DNA of 64,000 bases from Saccharicrinis sp. UBA6048 (GCA_002429115.1 DIYS01000073.1:23730-87729), one strand, 5' to 3'. Shown: positions 54,808-63,666, counted from the first letter of the stretch. Notes: a model not told the origin generated them from the letters alone. Program-made: numbers and translations.

Positions 54808-56045
54808 GAATATTATATTTCCATCAATATTTCTGCACGCCCCATGGAAATTCGGGCATACGATCATACGAAATGGCTAAATACCTGGTGAATGCAGGAC
54901 ATCAGGTTACGATGGTTTTTGGTGAATCTCCAAGACTTAAGTCGCCTTTAAACGGACAACCGTACAAGAAAGGAATACGACGAGGTAATTATGAAGGCAT
55001 TGATCTGATTGAGCTTAATCTTTCCTACAATAACAAGATGAGTATTTTCAAACGATCATTGGTGTTTATCAAATTTTCGTTGAAGAGTATTCACTTAGTA
55101 TTTAAAGAAGATTTTGACCTGGTATTTGCTACTTCCACACCAATCACAGCAGGTATTCCTGGTATAATAATGCGTTTGTTTGGAAAGCGTAAACCATTTG
55201 TGTTTGAAGTACGGGATCTTTGGCCTGAGTTACCTCGAGAAATGGGGGTTGTGAAAAATAAAACCTTGCTTTGGCTTATGGGAGTTCTCGAGTATCTTTC
55301 TTATAACAAAGCAGATGCCTGTGTGGCTTTATCCCCTGGAATTAAAGAAGGAATTCAAAGGCGATTAAAACATGAGAAACCAGTTTATTTAATCCCTAAT
55401 GGATGTGACCTTGAGTTGTTTAAGCCGGGTCGTAATTCAAAAGATATTATCCCAGGTTGTTCTGATAGTGATTTTATAGCTGTTTTTATAGGTGCTCATG
55501 GTATTGCAAATGGATTGGATGCTGCCATAGATGCGGCAGCTATCTTAAAAACGAAACCCAATACCAACAATATAAAAATTGTTCTCATTGGAGATGGGAA
55601 ACTTAAGAGACATCTTGCTGATCGGGTTGCTAATGAAAAACTGGATAATGTTATACTTCTTGATCCGGTCCCTAAAAACTCATTACTGAAATATCTTTGG
55701 GCTGCTGATGTTGGCTTAATGTTGTTGGCTAATGTTCCTGCTTTCTATTATGGTACGTCTCCTAATAAGTTCTTTGATTATATTTCAGCAGGTTTACCCG
55801 TGTTAAATAATTACCCTGGGTGGTTGGCAAATATGATTTCAGAAAACAATTTAGGAGTTGTTGTTGAACCTGATACTCCAATTGATTTTGCAGAGTCATT
55901 AATTGACCTTAGTACAAAAAATGGAGCGCTCGAAGAAATGAGATTAAACGCAAGAAATTTTGCGCAAGAACATTTTAGCAGGAAAGAACTTGCGAATAAG
56001 TTCGAGGATGCTTTAGTGGAAATATATCATGATTATAGTAAATAG
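54804..56045 (+). CDS. Glycosyltransferase, GT4 family (WbuB-like)
   Basis: This 413-residue enzyme starts with GTG, overlapping the previous stop. RILYFHQYFCTPHGNSGIRSYEMAKYLVNAGHQVTMVFG at the N-terminus and FEVRDLWPELPREMGVVKNKTLLWLMGVLEYLSYNKADACVALSPGIKEGI near residue 133 are diagnostic for WbuB-like N-acetyl-fucosaminyl-type transferases. FFDYISAGLPVLNNYPGWLANMI closes the donor site. The exact sugar is not determined. The run of fused oxidoreductase, heparinase-like and WbuB-like genes recurs in capsule loci I know of. Confidence 0.9.
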   Translation: MRILYFHQYFCTPHGNSGIRSYEMAKYLVNAGHQVTMVFGESPRLKSPLNGQPYKKGIRRGNYEGIDLIELNLSYNNKMSIFKRSLVFIKFSLKSIHLVFKEDFDLVFATSTPITAGIPGIIMRLFGKRKPFVFEVRDLWPELPREMGVVKNKTLLWLMGVLEYLSYNKADACVALSPGIKEGIQRRLKHEKPVYLIPNGCDLELFKPGRNSKDIIPGCSDSDFIAVFIGAHGIANGLDAAIDAAAILKTKPNTNNIKIVLIGDGKLKRHLADRVANEKLDNVILLDPVPKNSLLKYLWAADVGLMLLANVPAFYYGTSPNKFFDYISAGLPVLNNYPGWLANMISENNLGVVVEPDTPIDFAESLIDLSTKNGALEEMRLNARNFAQEHFSRKELANKFEDALVEIYHDYSK

Positions 56046-56053
56046 ATTCTAAG

Positions 56054-57181
56054 GTGTTAAGTACGATAAAGCAATATGCCAAAAATATAATTGGTTGGAA
56101 AACCAATCGTAAATTAGTTGTTATTTCGGTTGATGATTACGGAAATGTCAGGCTTGCATCCAGTAAAGCACGAGAAAATATTGATAATGCTGGCTATAAA
56201 GCAGCTGGTTTTTTTGATAAATACGATACTCTTGAAACAAGAGAAGATCTGGAAGCATTATATGAAGTATTGTCATCGGTGAAGGATGTTCATGGAAATA
56301 ATGCAGTTATGACTCCATTTGCGGTTCCATGCAATATTGATTTCGAAAAAATGGCAAGCGAAAATTTTGGAAGATATCACTATGAGTTGCTACCTGAGAC
56401 ATATGCAAAACTTGAGGAGATAGATAAATTGTCGTACGAAGGTACTTGGCAAATGTGGAATGAGGGTATGAGGAAAGGTCTTATGGCACCTCAATTTCAT
56501 GGTAGAGAACATCTGAGTTTAAAGGTGTTTGAGGAAAAACTGAAAGAAAGAGATCAAGAACTCCTTACTGTTCTTCAAAATAGAAGTTTTACAGCATTGA
56601 CTTCAACGGTTAGTAATCATATTGGCCAAACTTCGGCTTTTGGCTTTTGGGATTTCAAGGATAACTATAAATTCAAGTCAATTATTGAGGATGGACTTAA
56701 TGCTTTTGAGAAAGTTTATGGATATCGATCGGTATGTTTTAATGCTCCAGCAGGAAGTGAACATCGTATTATCTATAACTATCTAAAAGAAGGAGGCGTA
56801 AAATTTGTTGATACACCTCTAATAAAAAAAGAACATCAAGGTTTTGGGAAGTATAAAGTACGATTTAATTATACCGGCAAAACCGATTCTTCAGGCATTA
56901 AACTAGTTGTTCGAAATGTGGTTTTTGAACCTACAGAAGATTCCAAAGTAAAATGTATTGATTTGGCATTAAATCAGATCGCGGCAGCTTTTCGTTGGGG
57001 TAAACCTGCAATTATAAGTTCGCATAGAGTAAATTTTTGTGGGTATATAGATCCGAATAATAGAAAGATAGGGTTAACCGCACTAAAGGAGTTGTTAACG
57101 AAAATCGTACAAAGGTGGCCGGATGTAGAGTTTATTTCCGCGGAACAACTTGGTAATATAATCGAAAATGGTAATGAATAG
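56054..57181 (+). CDS. Divergent CE4/NodB-like protein (paralogue B)
   Basis: This 375-residue protein starts with GTG. It has VVISVDDYGNVRLASS at residues 22-37 (Asp 27-28) and APQFHGREHLSLKVFE with His 149 and 153. ISSHRVNFCGYIDPNNRKIGL is the shared C-terminal element. It aligns with paralogue A (45813) over almost the whole length, including the D-F-E-K and Y-H-Y-E-L stretches (NIDFEKMASENFGRYHYELLPET). Differences such as SVDDYG versus ESDDWG suggest different substrates. No signal peptide. The next gene, an ATP-grasp protein, overlaps it by eight bases. Confidence 0.72.
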   Translation: MLSTIKQYAKNIIGWKTNRKLVVISVDDYGNVRLASSKARENIDNAGYKAAGFFDKYDTLETREDLEALYEVLSSVKDVHGNNAVMTPFAVPCNIDFEKMASENFGRYHYELLPETYAKLEEIDKLSYEGTWQMWNEGMRKGLMAPQFHGREHLSLKVFEEKLKERDQELLTVLQNRSFTALTSTVSNHIGQTSAFGFWDFKDNYKFKSIIEDGLNAFEKVYGYRSVCFNAPAGSEHRIIYNYLKEGGVKFVDTPLIKKEHQGFGKYKVRFNYTGKTDSSGIKLVVRNVVFEPTEDSKVKCIDLALNQIAAAFRWGKPAIISSHRVNFCGYIDPNNRKIGLTALKELLTKIVQRWPDVEFISAEQLGNIIENGNE

Positions 57182-58172
57182 ACTTATTTATCTGGCTTAT
57201 TATCTGTCAAAACTCGATAGAAACAAGTTTAGGGATTTTTTGAAGTTTGCGTCAAAAACGAGTGGCAGAATCAAGCCTCTTTTGCTACTTGATTGCGTTT
57301 ATAGCGTTTTTCGTTATAACACCTCTCTGCTGGATTACTTCTATTTTGGCTATTACTCAAAAGATTCAAAAGAACGATCAAACTGGGCCGGAACAGGATT
57401 TATGTATGAATATCAAAAGGTGATGAATCCAAAAGAAAGCAGAGGCATCCTGGAGGATAAGATCCAGTTTAATGATACTTACAAAAAGTACGTTCGAAGG
57501 AAGTTTGCAACTTTAAATCAGTTAAAGGAAAGTATGATTTTAACCAATACTTTTCTGACGAATGATTCGGGTAGAATTGTTCTGAAATATTCGATGGGAC
57601 AAGTAGGTGCCGAAGTGAAAATCGTCAATTGCAATGAATTTAATGGCAATACCCTAATTGAATATATGGAAAATGAAGGCTTTAATTTAGTTGAGGACTT
57701 TGTTGTTCAGCATGATAAATTGAATGACTTATCTCCATCCGGATTAAATACATTGCGTCTTTTTACCCAATTAAGCAATGGTTCGGTCGATATTATCGGT
57801 GCACGATTAAGAATAACCGTGAACTCTACGGTGGATAATATGGCTGCAGGTAATCTGGCGGCGCCGGTTGATGTAAAAACCGGGCGTATAACAAATTGTG
57901 CAGTTTACAGTGATATAACAAAAGACGATTGTGCCGTTCATCCGATTACCGGAACGAAGATAATTGGTTTTGAAATTCCTTATTGGAATGAAACCATCAA
58001 TATGATTAAAGAGGCAGCCTTGCTGGCTCCAAATAACAAATCAATCGGTTGGGATATTGCGATCAGCAATAATGGCCCTGAACTTATAGAAGGCAACCAT
58101 AACTGGTGCAAACTTTTGTGGCAACTTCCTGTGCATAAAGGACTGAAAGAAGTGCTGGAAAATTATCAATAG
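57174..58172 (+). CDS. Sugar-transfer-associated ATP-grasp protein
   Basis: Start chosen at ATG 57174, inside the end of the preceding gene; an ATG six bases earlier is possible. The 332-residue protein has an ATP-grasp core with IVLKYSMGQVGAEVKIVN near residue 132 (nucleotide lysine and glycine loop), and SPSGLNTLRLFTQLSNG. A C-terminal NKSIGWDIAISNNGPELIEGNHNWC provides the D, E and N metal ligands. The latter is typical of the ATPgrasp_ST group found in polysaccharide loci. It should form an amide or ester on a sugar or lipid substrate, but substrates are not known. It is translationally coupled to the CE4-like B protein. Confidence 0.88.
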   Translation: MNRLIYLAYYLSKLDRNKFRDFLKFASKTSGRIKPLLLLDCVYSVFRYNTSLLDYFYFGYYSKDSKERSNWAGTGFMYEYQKVMNPKESRGILEDKIQFNDTYKKYVRRKFATLNQLKESMILTNTFLTNDSGRIVLKYSMGQVGAEVKIVNCNEFNGNTLIEYMENEGFNLVEDFVVQHDKLNDLSPSGLNTLRLFTQLSNGSVDIIGARLRITVNSTVDNMAAGNLAAPVDVKTGRITNCAVYSDITKDDCAVHPITGTKIIGFEIPYWNETINMIKEAALLAPNNKSIGWDIAISNNGPELIEGNHNWCKLLWQLPVHKGLKEVLENYQ

Positions 58173-58777
58173 TGGAAAAACTACTTCTTTTTATCAAACA
58201 AAACCTAAAGTTTTTATGGGCTGTTATTGACTCCATCAATAATGCGATTTATGGCTTGTTGTTTGATAAAACAATGAAAAGGAGTTTAAATGCTATTTCC
58301 AATAATGTAGACATCTCTCCATATACATTTAAAGAATTAAAGGCATCTGATACAAATGACCTATACGAACTTATTAAAAATCAAAAGGAAAGTGATCTGA
58401 ATTATTTCCAACCACATGGTTTTGATCATGATTCAATAAGAGGAAAACTTAAGCAAAAAGCATTCCTTATGATGGGAATTTATTTTGAGCAGCAACTAAT
58501 AGGTTATTTCTTCTTGCGTTTTTTCGTTAATAAAAAGTGTTTTGTAGGTCGCCTGATTGATGCTGATTATCGTGGAAAAGGCGTAGGCTTATTAATGAAT
58601 AAAATAATGTATGGAATTGCATGGAATATGAAATTTCGATGTCTGTCAACCATTTCCAAAAGCAACCATTTTATTATGAAAGCTCATAAAAAAAATACAA
58701 CGATGGTAGTATTAAAGGAGCTGAATAACAACTTTTTATTGGTTGAGTTTATTAATCCTGATCTTTCCAATAACTAA
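58172..58777 (+). CDS. GNAT-family acyltransferase
   Basis: This 201-residue protein starts with GTG overlapping the previous stop by one base. A hydrophobic N-terminal part (LFIKQNLKFLWAVIDSINNAIYGLLF) precedes the GNAT fold. Motif A is VGRLIDADYRGKGVGLLMNKIMYGIAW near residues 125-150, with RGKGVG as the acetyl-CoA pyrophosphate loop. LSTISKSNHFIMKAHKKN follows. It probably acylates an amine or hydroxyl of the sugar building block. Being coupled to the ATP-grasp gene and the PglC-like gene, it belongs to the same modification set. Confidence 0.82.
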   Translation: MEKLLLFIKQNLKFLWAVIDSINNAIYGLLFDKTMKRSLNAISNNVDISPYTFKELKASDTNDLYELIKNQKESDLNYFQPHGFDHDSIRGKLKQKAFLMMGIYFEQQLIGYFFLRFFVNKKCFVGRLIDADYRGKGVGLLMNKIMYGIAWNMKFRCLSTISKSNHFIMKAHKKNTTMVVLKELNNNFLLVEFINPDLSNN

Positions 58778-58783
58778 TAAACA

Positions 58784-59392
58784 ATGTTAAAACGCTTATT
58801 CGATATTCTGGCCTCATTAATTGGCCTCATTATACTTAGTCCTCTACTTTTAATTATCAGCCTACTGATTAAGATCTATATGCCAGGGCCTGTTCTTTTT
58901 CATCAGGTGCGAGCAGGCAAAGGAGGCAAACCTTTTACAATACACAAATTCAGATCGATGGTTGTAAAAAATAAAGGAACCACAGTTTCTGTAAAAGGAG
59001 ATAAGCGTATTACACCGCTTGGCGCTAAAATGAGAAAGTATAAACTGGATGAACTTCCTGAATTATGGAATGTGTTGGTGGGCGATATGAGTTTTGTTGG
59101 TCCTCGCCCGGATGTGCCTGAGTACTATAACCGATTACAGGGCGAAGAACGAAAGATACTTGAACTAAGACCAGGTATTACAGGGCCTGCTTCTCTAAAA
59201 TTTTCTAATGAAGAAGAACTACTGGCATCGGTTTCCAATCCCATTCAATATAATGATGAGGTCTTATGGCCGGAGAAGGTACGCTTAAACCTACAATACT
59301 ATTATGAGCGTCATTTTTTTATGGATATAGCCATCATCCTTAAAACTGTTTTTCTTCCTGCATTTCGGAAGAATAGTCCCATCAATAACTAA
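58784..59392 (+). CDS. PglC/WcaJ-type initiating sugar-phosphate transferase
   Basis: This 202-residue protein is the size of the PglC catalytic core. Features are the re-entrant hydrophobic helix LFDILASLIGLIILSPLLLIISLLIKIY, GPVLFHQVRAGKGGKPFTIHKFRSMV, YKLDELPELWNVLVGDMSFVGPRPDVPEYY (the D-E-L-P-E dyad) and LELRPGITGPASLKFSNEEELL. It transfers a sugar-1-phosphate from UDP-sugar to undecaprenyl phosphate and starts the repeat unit. It is the only initiating transferase in the window, so both clusters may depend on it or on one elsewhere. Confidence 0.94.
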   Translation: MLKRLFDILASLIGLIILSPLLLIISLLIKIYMPGPVLFHQVRAGKGGKPFTIHKFRSMVVKNKGTTVSVKGDKRITPLGAKMRKYKLDELPELWNVLVGDMSFVGPRPDVPEYYNRLQGEERKILELRPGITGPASLKFSNEEELLASVSNPIQYNDEVLWPEKVRLNLQYYYERHFFMDIAIILKTVFLPAFRKNSPINN

Positions 59393-59409
59393 GAGATACA
59401 AACGACTAT

Positions 59410-60603
59410 ATGATTGAATTTTTATTGGTTGTGTCAATTGTAATAATAAGTCTATGCATTTATTTAATAGCTGACTATTACGGACCTGCCACCATTCGAT
59501 GTAGAAAAGGTATAGATAAAAATAATCTTAAGCAATACAAAGAATTGATTGCGCAGGAATATGATTCAGAAGGTAATCTTTGGGCAAGCAGAGGAATGAT
59601 ACTTTACCGGATGAAAAAAGGCGATAATGTATTTAAACGTGTTGCGCATATTCCTTCGGGATGGTCATTTTATTGGTTATACAACTTCTCCATTTTTCGA
59701 AAGTTTGTAAATAAACCAGAATGTGTTGTTGTTACAATATCTGATAATCAACACATATGTGCGATGTCTGCCGGTATTATTTGGTACAAGCAGATACAGG
59801 ATAAGAAGTTTACTGAAGTATTTCAGATGCGGTATTTTGGAATGGGAGTAGGCAGGGGGATATTCAGTAATGGCATGGTATCGGTCAATAAGTCGGAGGT
59901 GTATTTCGGCGAGTATTTTCGCAACCCTTCTCGAACTGATGTCAGGATATATAAAAGCCGAGACCATGGTAAAACATGGGATGTGGCTTATGAGTTTGAA
60001 GCAAAAAACACCAGGCACGTTCATGGTATTCAGAAAGATCCGTATACTGGTCGATTATGGGTGACTTGTGGTGATTTGGATCACGAATCATTTATTGCGT
60101 ATACTGAAGATGGTTTTAAAACCATTCATGAGGTAGGGAGAGGCAGTCAGAAATGGCGGACCTGTCATCTCATTTTTAAACAAGATTATATCTATTGGGG
60201 AGCCGATACCGGATCTGTAGAAGAGGCTGGTGTATATCGACTTGACAGGAAGACCAATAGCATTGATAAAGTTTGCAGCGTTAAAGGAGCTATACTTTAT
60301 GGTGCCGAACTCATCAATGGAGATATGGTTTTTTGTGCTGACAGGGAGGGGTTTGAAAATGAAGAGGATGATGTTGTCCGATTAATTGAAGTTCAATCAG
60401 AACATGGTGTCAATGAGTTGAAGGTTGGCAGTTGGAAGCATTCAAAGAAGAACTTCCGTTATAGTTTTGCAATGTTACGTACACCCAGAAACAGTGGAGC
60501 TAACACACTGTGTTTTTCCGTAATTAATCAAAAAGAGTACCCAATGGGTGAGATGATCCTTGTCGAAGCGGATCATTTACATCAGTTAACCAACCATAAT
60601 TAA
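59410..60603 (+). CDS. Membrane-anchored BNR/Asp-box beta-propeller-like protein
   Basis: This 397-residue protein has an N-terminal membrane anchor (IEFLLVVSIVIISLCIYLIADYY) and then a beta-rich body. An Asp-box (YKSRDHGKTWDVAYEF) is clear near residue 190, and similar but weaker strands follow (FIAYTEDGFKTIHEV, VYRLDRKTNSIDKV). FFLIFKQDYIYWGADTG-like stretches alternate. The layout suggests a five- or six-bladed propeller such as in sialidases, but no complete set of sialidase arginines could be found. It sits between the initiating transferase and the aminotransferase gene. Function unknown; sugar binding is possible. Confidence 0.6.
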   Translation: MIEFLLVVSIVIISLCIYLIADYYGPATIRCRKGIDKNNLKQYKELIAQEYDSEGNLWASRGMILYRMKKGDNVFKRVAHIPSGWSFYWLYNFSIFRKFVNKPECVVVTISDNQHICAMSAGIIWYKQIQDKKFTEVFQMRYFGMGVGRGIFSNGMVSVNKSEVYFGEYFRNPSRTDVRIYKSRDHGKTWDVAYEFEAKNTRHVHGIQKDPYTGRLWVTCGDLDHESFIAYTEDGFKTIHEVGRGSQKWRTCHLIFKQDYIYWGADTGSVEEAGVYRLDRKTNSIDKVCSVKGAILYGAELINGDMVFCADREGFENEEDDVVRLIEVQSEHGVNELKVGSWKHSKKNFRYSFAMLRTPRNSGANTLCFSVINQKEYPMGEMILVEADHLHQLTNHN

Positions 60604-60610
60604 TTAATCT

Positions 60611-61744
60611 ATGAAAAAACGCATTTACTTATCACCGCCACATATGTCAGGCAATGAGATCAAACATGTGAATCAAGCTTTTGATGAGAATTGGATTGCC
60701 CCTCTTGGCCCTAATGTAGATGCCTTTGAGCAGAGTGTTTCAGAATATTGCGGAGTGACAGGGTCTGTAGCCCTTAGTTCAGGTACAGCGGCATTGCATT
60801 TAGCACTTATCTTATTGGGCGTCCAACAAGGTGATGATGTCTTTGTTTCATCATTTACTTTTTCTGCTTCTGTAAATCCGGTAGTGTATCAGGGAGCTAC
60901 TCCTGTGTTAATCGATAGCGAGCCGGATACCTGGAATATGGACCCTCAGTTACTGGAGCAGGCCATCCTCGACAGGCAAAAATATGGGAATAAGCCAAAG
61001 GCAATTATTGTGGTTCATCTATATGGAATGCCGGCTAAAATGGATGAAATATTAGCCATCGCAGAGAAGTATAGTATCCCGGTTATTGAAGATGCGGCTG
61101 AAGCATTAGGGAGCAAGTATAAGGGGAAGCCATTGGGCTCACTGGGGAAGCTGGCTATTTTATCGTTTAACGGAAACAAGATTCTAACAACATCAGGTGG
61201 AGGTGTACTTTTATCCAACAATACCGAATGGATTGATGAGGCAAGGTTTCTGGCAACTCAGGCCAGAGATCAGGCTGTACATTATCAGCATAGCAAGGTA
61301 GGTTACAATTACAGAATGAGTAATGTACTTGCAGGTATAGGTCGAGGGCAGTTAGAAGTGATTGATGAGAGAGTGCGAAGAAAAAGGGAAATTAATTTAT
61401 ATTATAAGGATAAGCTTGGTGAGTTTGATGGTATTGAATTTTTGGAAGAACCTGATGAATCTTATTTTTCGAATTGCTGGCTTACTACTATCCTTGTTGA
61501 TCCGGTGAAGACAGGAACTTCATGGCAGCAACTAAGATTAGAATTGGAAAAAGAGAACATAGAAAGCAGACCTTTATGGAAACCAATGCATCTTCAGCCT
61601 GTCTTCGAAGCTTATCCTGCTTATCAAAATAATGTCTCTGAAAGCCTGTTTGCCACTGGAATGTGTTTGCCATCTGGCACAAATATGTCAGATGGAGAGC
61701 TTGAGAAGATAGTATCTATCCTTAAAAAAGAAATCAACAAATAA
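60611..61744 (+). CDS. DegT/DnrJ/EryC1/StrS sugar aminotransferase (PglE-like)
   Basis: This 377-residue PLP enzyme has IYLSPPHMSGNEIKHVNQAFDENWIAPLGPNV and VALSSGTAALHLALILLGV. FTFSASVNPVVYQGATPVLID, then PVIEDAAEALGSKYKGKPLGSLG (PLP-contact Asp), and the Schiff-base lysine in SFNGNKILTTSGGG near residue 194 follow, with YNYRMSNVLAGIGRGQLE. Such enzymes aminate nucleotide-4-keto-6-deoxysugars with glutamate. The neighbouring hexapeptide acyltransferase and PglC-like protein recall a bacillosamine-like or 4-amino sugar pathway. The matching 4,6-dehydratase is not in the window. Confidence 0.94.
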   Translation: MKKRIYLSPPHMSGNEIKHVNQAFDENWIAPLGPNVDAFEQSVSEYCGVTGSVALSSGTAALHLALILLGVQQGDDVFVSSFTFSASVNPVVYQGATPVLIDSEPDTWNMDPQLLEQAILDRQKYGNKPKAIIVVHLYGMPAKMDEILAIAEKYSIPVIEDAAEALGSKYKGKPLGSLGKLAILSFNGNKILTTSGGGVLLSNNTEWIDEARFLATQARDQAVHYQHSKVGYNYRMSNVLAGIGRGQLEVIDERVRRKREINLYYKDKLGEFDGIEFLEEPDESYFSNCWLTTILVDPVKTGTSWQQLRLELEKENIESRPLWKPMHLQPVFEAYPAYQNNVSESLFATGMCLPSGTNMSDGELEKIVSILKKEINK

Positions 61745-61806
61745 TACATTCAAATACCAGACAAGAATGTACCGATTGACAAACTAACTCTAAATAATGA
61801 ATAATT

Positions 61807-62379
61807 ATGATTTTTATTACTTTACTAAGACGTCTTGAAAGGTTTTGGGTTTCTAAATCGAGTTCCAGTAGAAAAATTAAATACTTTAGGAAACAAGGTA
61901 TGAAGGTTGGCGAGAACTGTAGGTTTGAAACAATGGAGTTTTCTACAGAACCATATTTGATAGAAATTGGGAATGGTGTGCGTATTGCAACCGGAACACT
62001 TTTTATAGCGCATGATGCAGGCATTGGCCTTTTTTCTAATGATTTCCCTGATTTTGATGTGTTTGGAAAGATAACAGTGGGCGATAATGTGGTTATTGGG
62101 GCAAAGTGCACCATATTACCTAATTCTACTATTGGTAATAATTGTATTGTAGGTGCCGGTAGTGTTGTTCGGGGCAAATTTCCTGACAATAGTGTAATAT
62201 TTGGAAACCCGGCGAAGGTATTTATGAAAATGAGTGTACTAAAATTATTATATAGCAAATCACAAGGTCTTCTTAAAACTCGTAAAATGTCGGATAGGAA
62301 AAAGAAACCTATAGTAATGGAACATTTTGCTAAAATGGAGCTAGAAAATAAGAACAAGTTAGAGTCTAAAAAAGCGTAG
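61807..62379 (+). CDS. Hexapeptide-repeat (left-handed beta-helix) acyltransferase
   Basis: This 190-residue protein starts at ATG 61807. The central part has the hexapeptide periodicity: LIEIGNGVRIATGTLFIAHDAG near residue 56, then GKITVGDNVVIGAKCTILPNSTIGNNCIVGAGSVVRGKFPDNSVIFGNPAKVF near 95-140. Such proteins transfer acetyl or related groups from acyl-CoA to sugars. The N-terminal LRRLERFWVSKSSSSRKIKYFRKQG and the lysine-rich C-terminus are non-catalytic. Next to the aminotransferase it may acetylate the new amino group. Confidence 0.9.
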   Translation: MIFITLLRRLERFWVSKSSSSRKIKYFRKQGMKVGENCRFETMEFSTEPYLIEIGNGVRIATGTLFIAHDAGIGLFSNDFPDFDVFGKITVGDNVVIGAKCTILPNSTIGNNCIVGAGSVVRGKFPDNSVIFGNPAKVFMKMSVLKLLYSKSQGLLKTRKMSDRKKKPIVMEHFAKMELENKNKLESKKA

Positions 62380-62614
62380 ATGTACTAAAGCATTTGGATG
62401 TAATATTCAAAAGTGTTTTGAATATTAATTTTTAAAGATTAAGGAGATTGAAACAGCCAATATTTATCAATTAGTATTGGAAAGTGATTTTGATTAGGTA
62501 CACAAGATATTAAACTTTTTACTGCCTTAATTGTTTATTATTCAAAGAATTAAATGGAAGGTCTAATTTATGTTGTAAGTAGTTGTCATATAAAAACACC
62601 TAAAACGAATAATT

Positions 62615-63430
62615 ATGAAAACCTTTAGTTATATTTTAATATTACTGCTGTTAATTAGTTGCAATTCTAATCAAAAACCTATGAAAAAAATTATTTTTCT
62701 GCATCATAGTACTGGCCAAGGTGTTTGGTATGGTGAAACGAACAGGTATGTGAGAAAACTTACGGGTAAAAGTGATGTAAAAACTTTCTTCAATCGTTAC
62801 AATAGAAAAAATAAGACAAATTTCGAAATAACAGAATTGTCATTTCCCAAAAAAGTTCCATATGGTTGGCAAAATTATCCTTACGATTACTACAATATAT
62901 GGGTCAAAAATGCCGGTGATCAGCCTTATATGGAAGAGCCTACATTGGAAATATTAACAAAAGAATATGATGTTATAATTTTTAAACATTGTTATCCTGT
63001 TAGTAAAATATTGGAGGATACTGGGACAGCCGATATTAATTCCAAAGAGAAAAGGCTCGAAAATTATAAGTTACAATATGAGGCTCTGAAAAAGAAGATG
63101 CATGAGTTTCCAAACAATAAGTTTATCGTTTGGACACCTGCTGTGCATGTAAAATCTAAAATTACCAAGGAAGAAGCAGAGCGAACACAGCAATTCTACA
63201 AGTGGATTAAGAATGAATGGAATGAAAATGGTGATAACATTTATTTATGGGATTTTTATAAGTATGAGACAGAAGGAGACCTTTATTTAAAGGAAGAATA
63301 TGCTTCAAATCCAAATAATTCACACCCCAATAAAGAATTTAATGCGAAGATGGCTAAAGTATTTGGAAAGTTTGTGATAGATGTAGCAGGTAATGAGGTG
63401 GAGAATGTAGTGGCAGAAGTTCAGGAATAA
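62615..63430 (+). CDS. SGNH-hydrolase-like lipoprotein
   Basis: This 271-residue protein has an SPII signal (MKTFSYILILLLLISC, Cys 16). After a short linker, KIIFLHHSTGQGVWYGE near residues 25-40 resembles the block-I strand with a Ser in the place of the nucleophile. VIIFKHCYPVSKILEDTG is in the middle, and NPNNSHPNKEFNAKMAKVF near the end gives a likely catalytic His (block V). The arrangement suggests an SGNH/GDSL-type esterase, for instance removing O-acetyl groups from the exported polysaccharide. The match is weak. It is the last gene before the insertion sequence. Confidence 0.55.
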   Translation: MKTFSYILILLLLISCNSNQKPMKKIIFLHHSTGQGVWYGETNRYVRKLTGKSDVKTFFNRYNRKNKTNFEITELSFPKKVPYGWQNYPYDYYNIWVKNAGDQPYMEEPTLEILTKEYDVIIFKHCYPVSKILEDTGTADINSKEKRLENYKLQYEALKKKMHEFPNNKFIVWTPAVHVKSKITKEEAERTQQFYKWIKNEWNENGDNIYLWDFYKYETEGDLYLKEEYASNPNNSHPNKEFNAKMAKVFGKFVIDVAGNEVENVVAEVQE

Positions 63431-63566
63431 AGGAAAATATCGGAAAGAAAATAGAAAAGGCGTGGCCAAAATGGTTCACGCGGGAGTGTAAACTAAACTC
63501 TGTCTGATTTGATTTAATAATAGTTTCAAATTTACTTTTTTGTTTTCAACTCCCAAATGCTTTTTT

Positions 63567-63641
63567 GAAACCGTGGAGGAAACAAGCAAGGGCACCGAGT
63601 ATCGGTGTTTATATACCCTTGATTGTTTCTGTCACGGTTTC
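63567..63641. other. Long imperfect hairpin downstream of the transposase
   Basis: GAAACCGTG (63567-63575) pairs with CACGGTTTC (63633-63641). AAACAAGCAAGGG (63580-63592) pairs with CCCTTGATTGTTT (63617-63629) with one mismatch, and CCGA/TCGG pair inside the loop region. The order gives a stem of over 20 bp with an internal loop, inside the insertion sequence. Confidence 0.6.
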
Positions 63642-63666
63642 TTTCTTTGCGTTTGAGAGTTGGATA

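Noticed and set aside
63567..63641. Integron attC site
   Set aside because: No GTTRRRY core sites and no integrase; it lies inside an insertion sequence.
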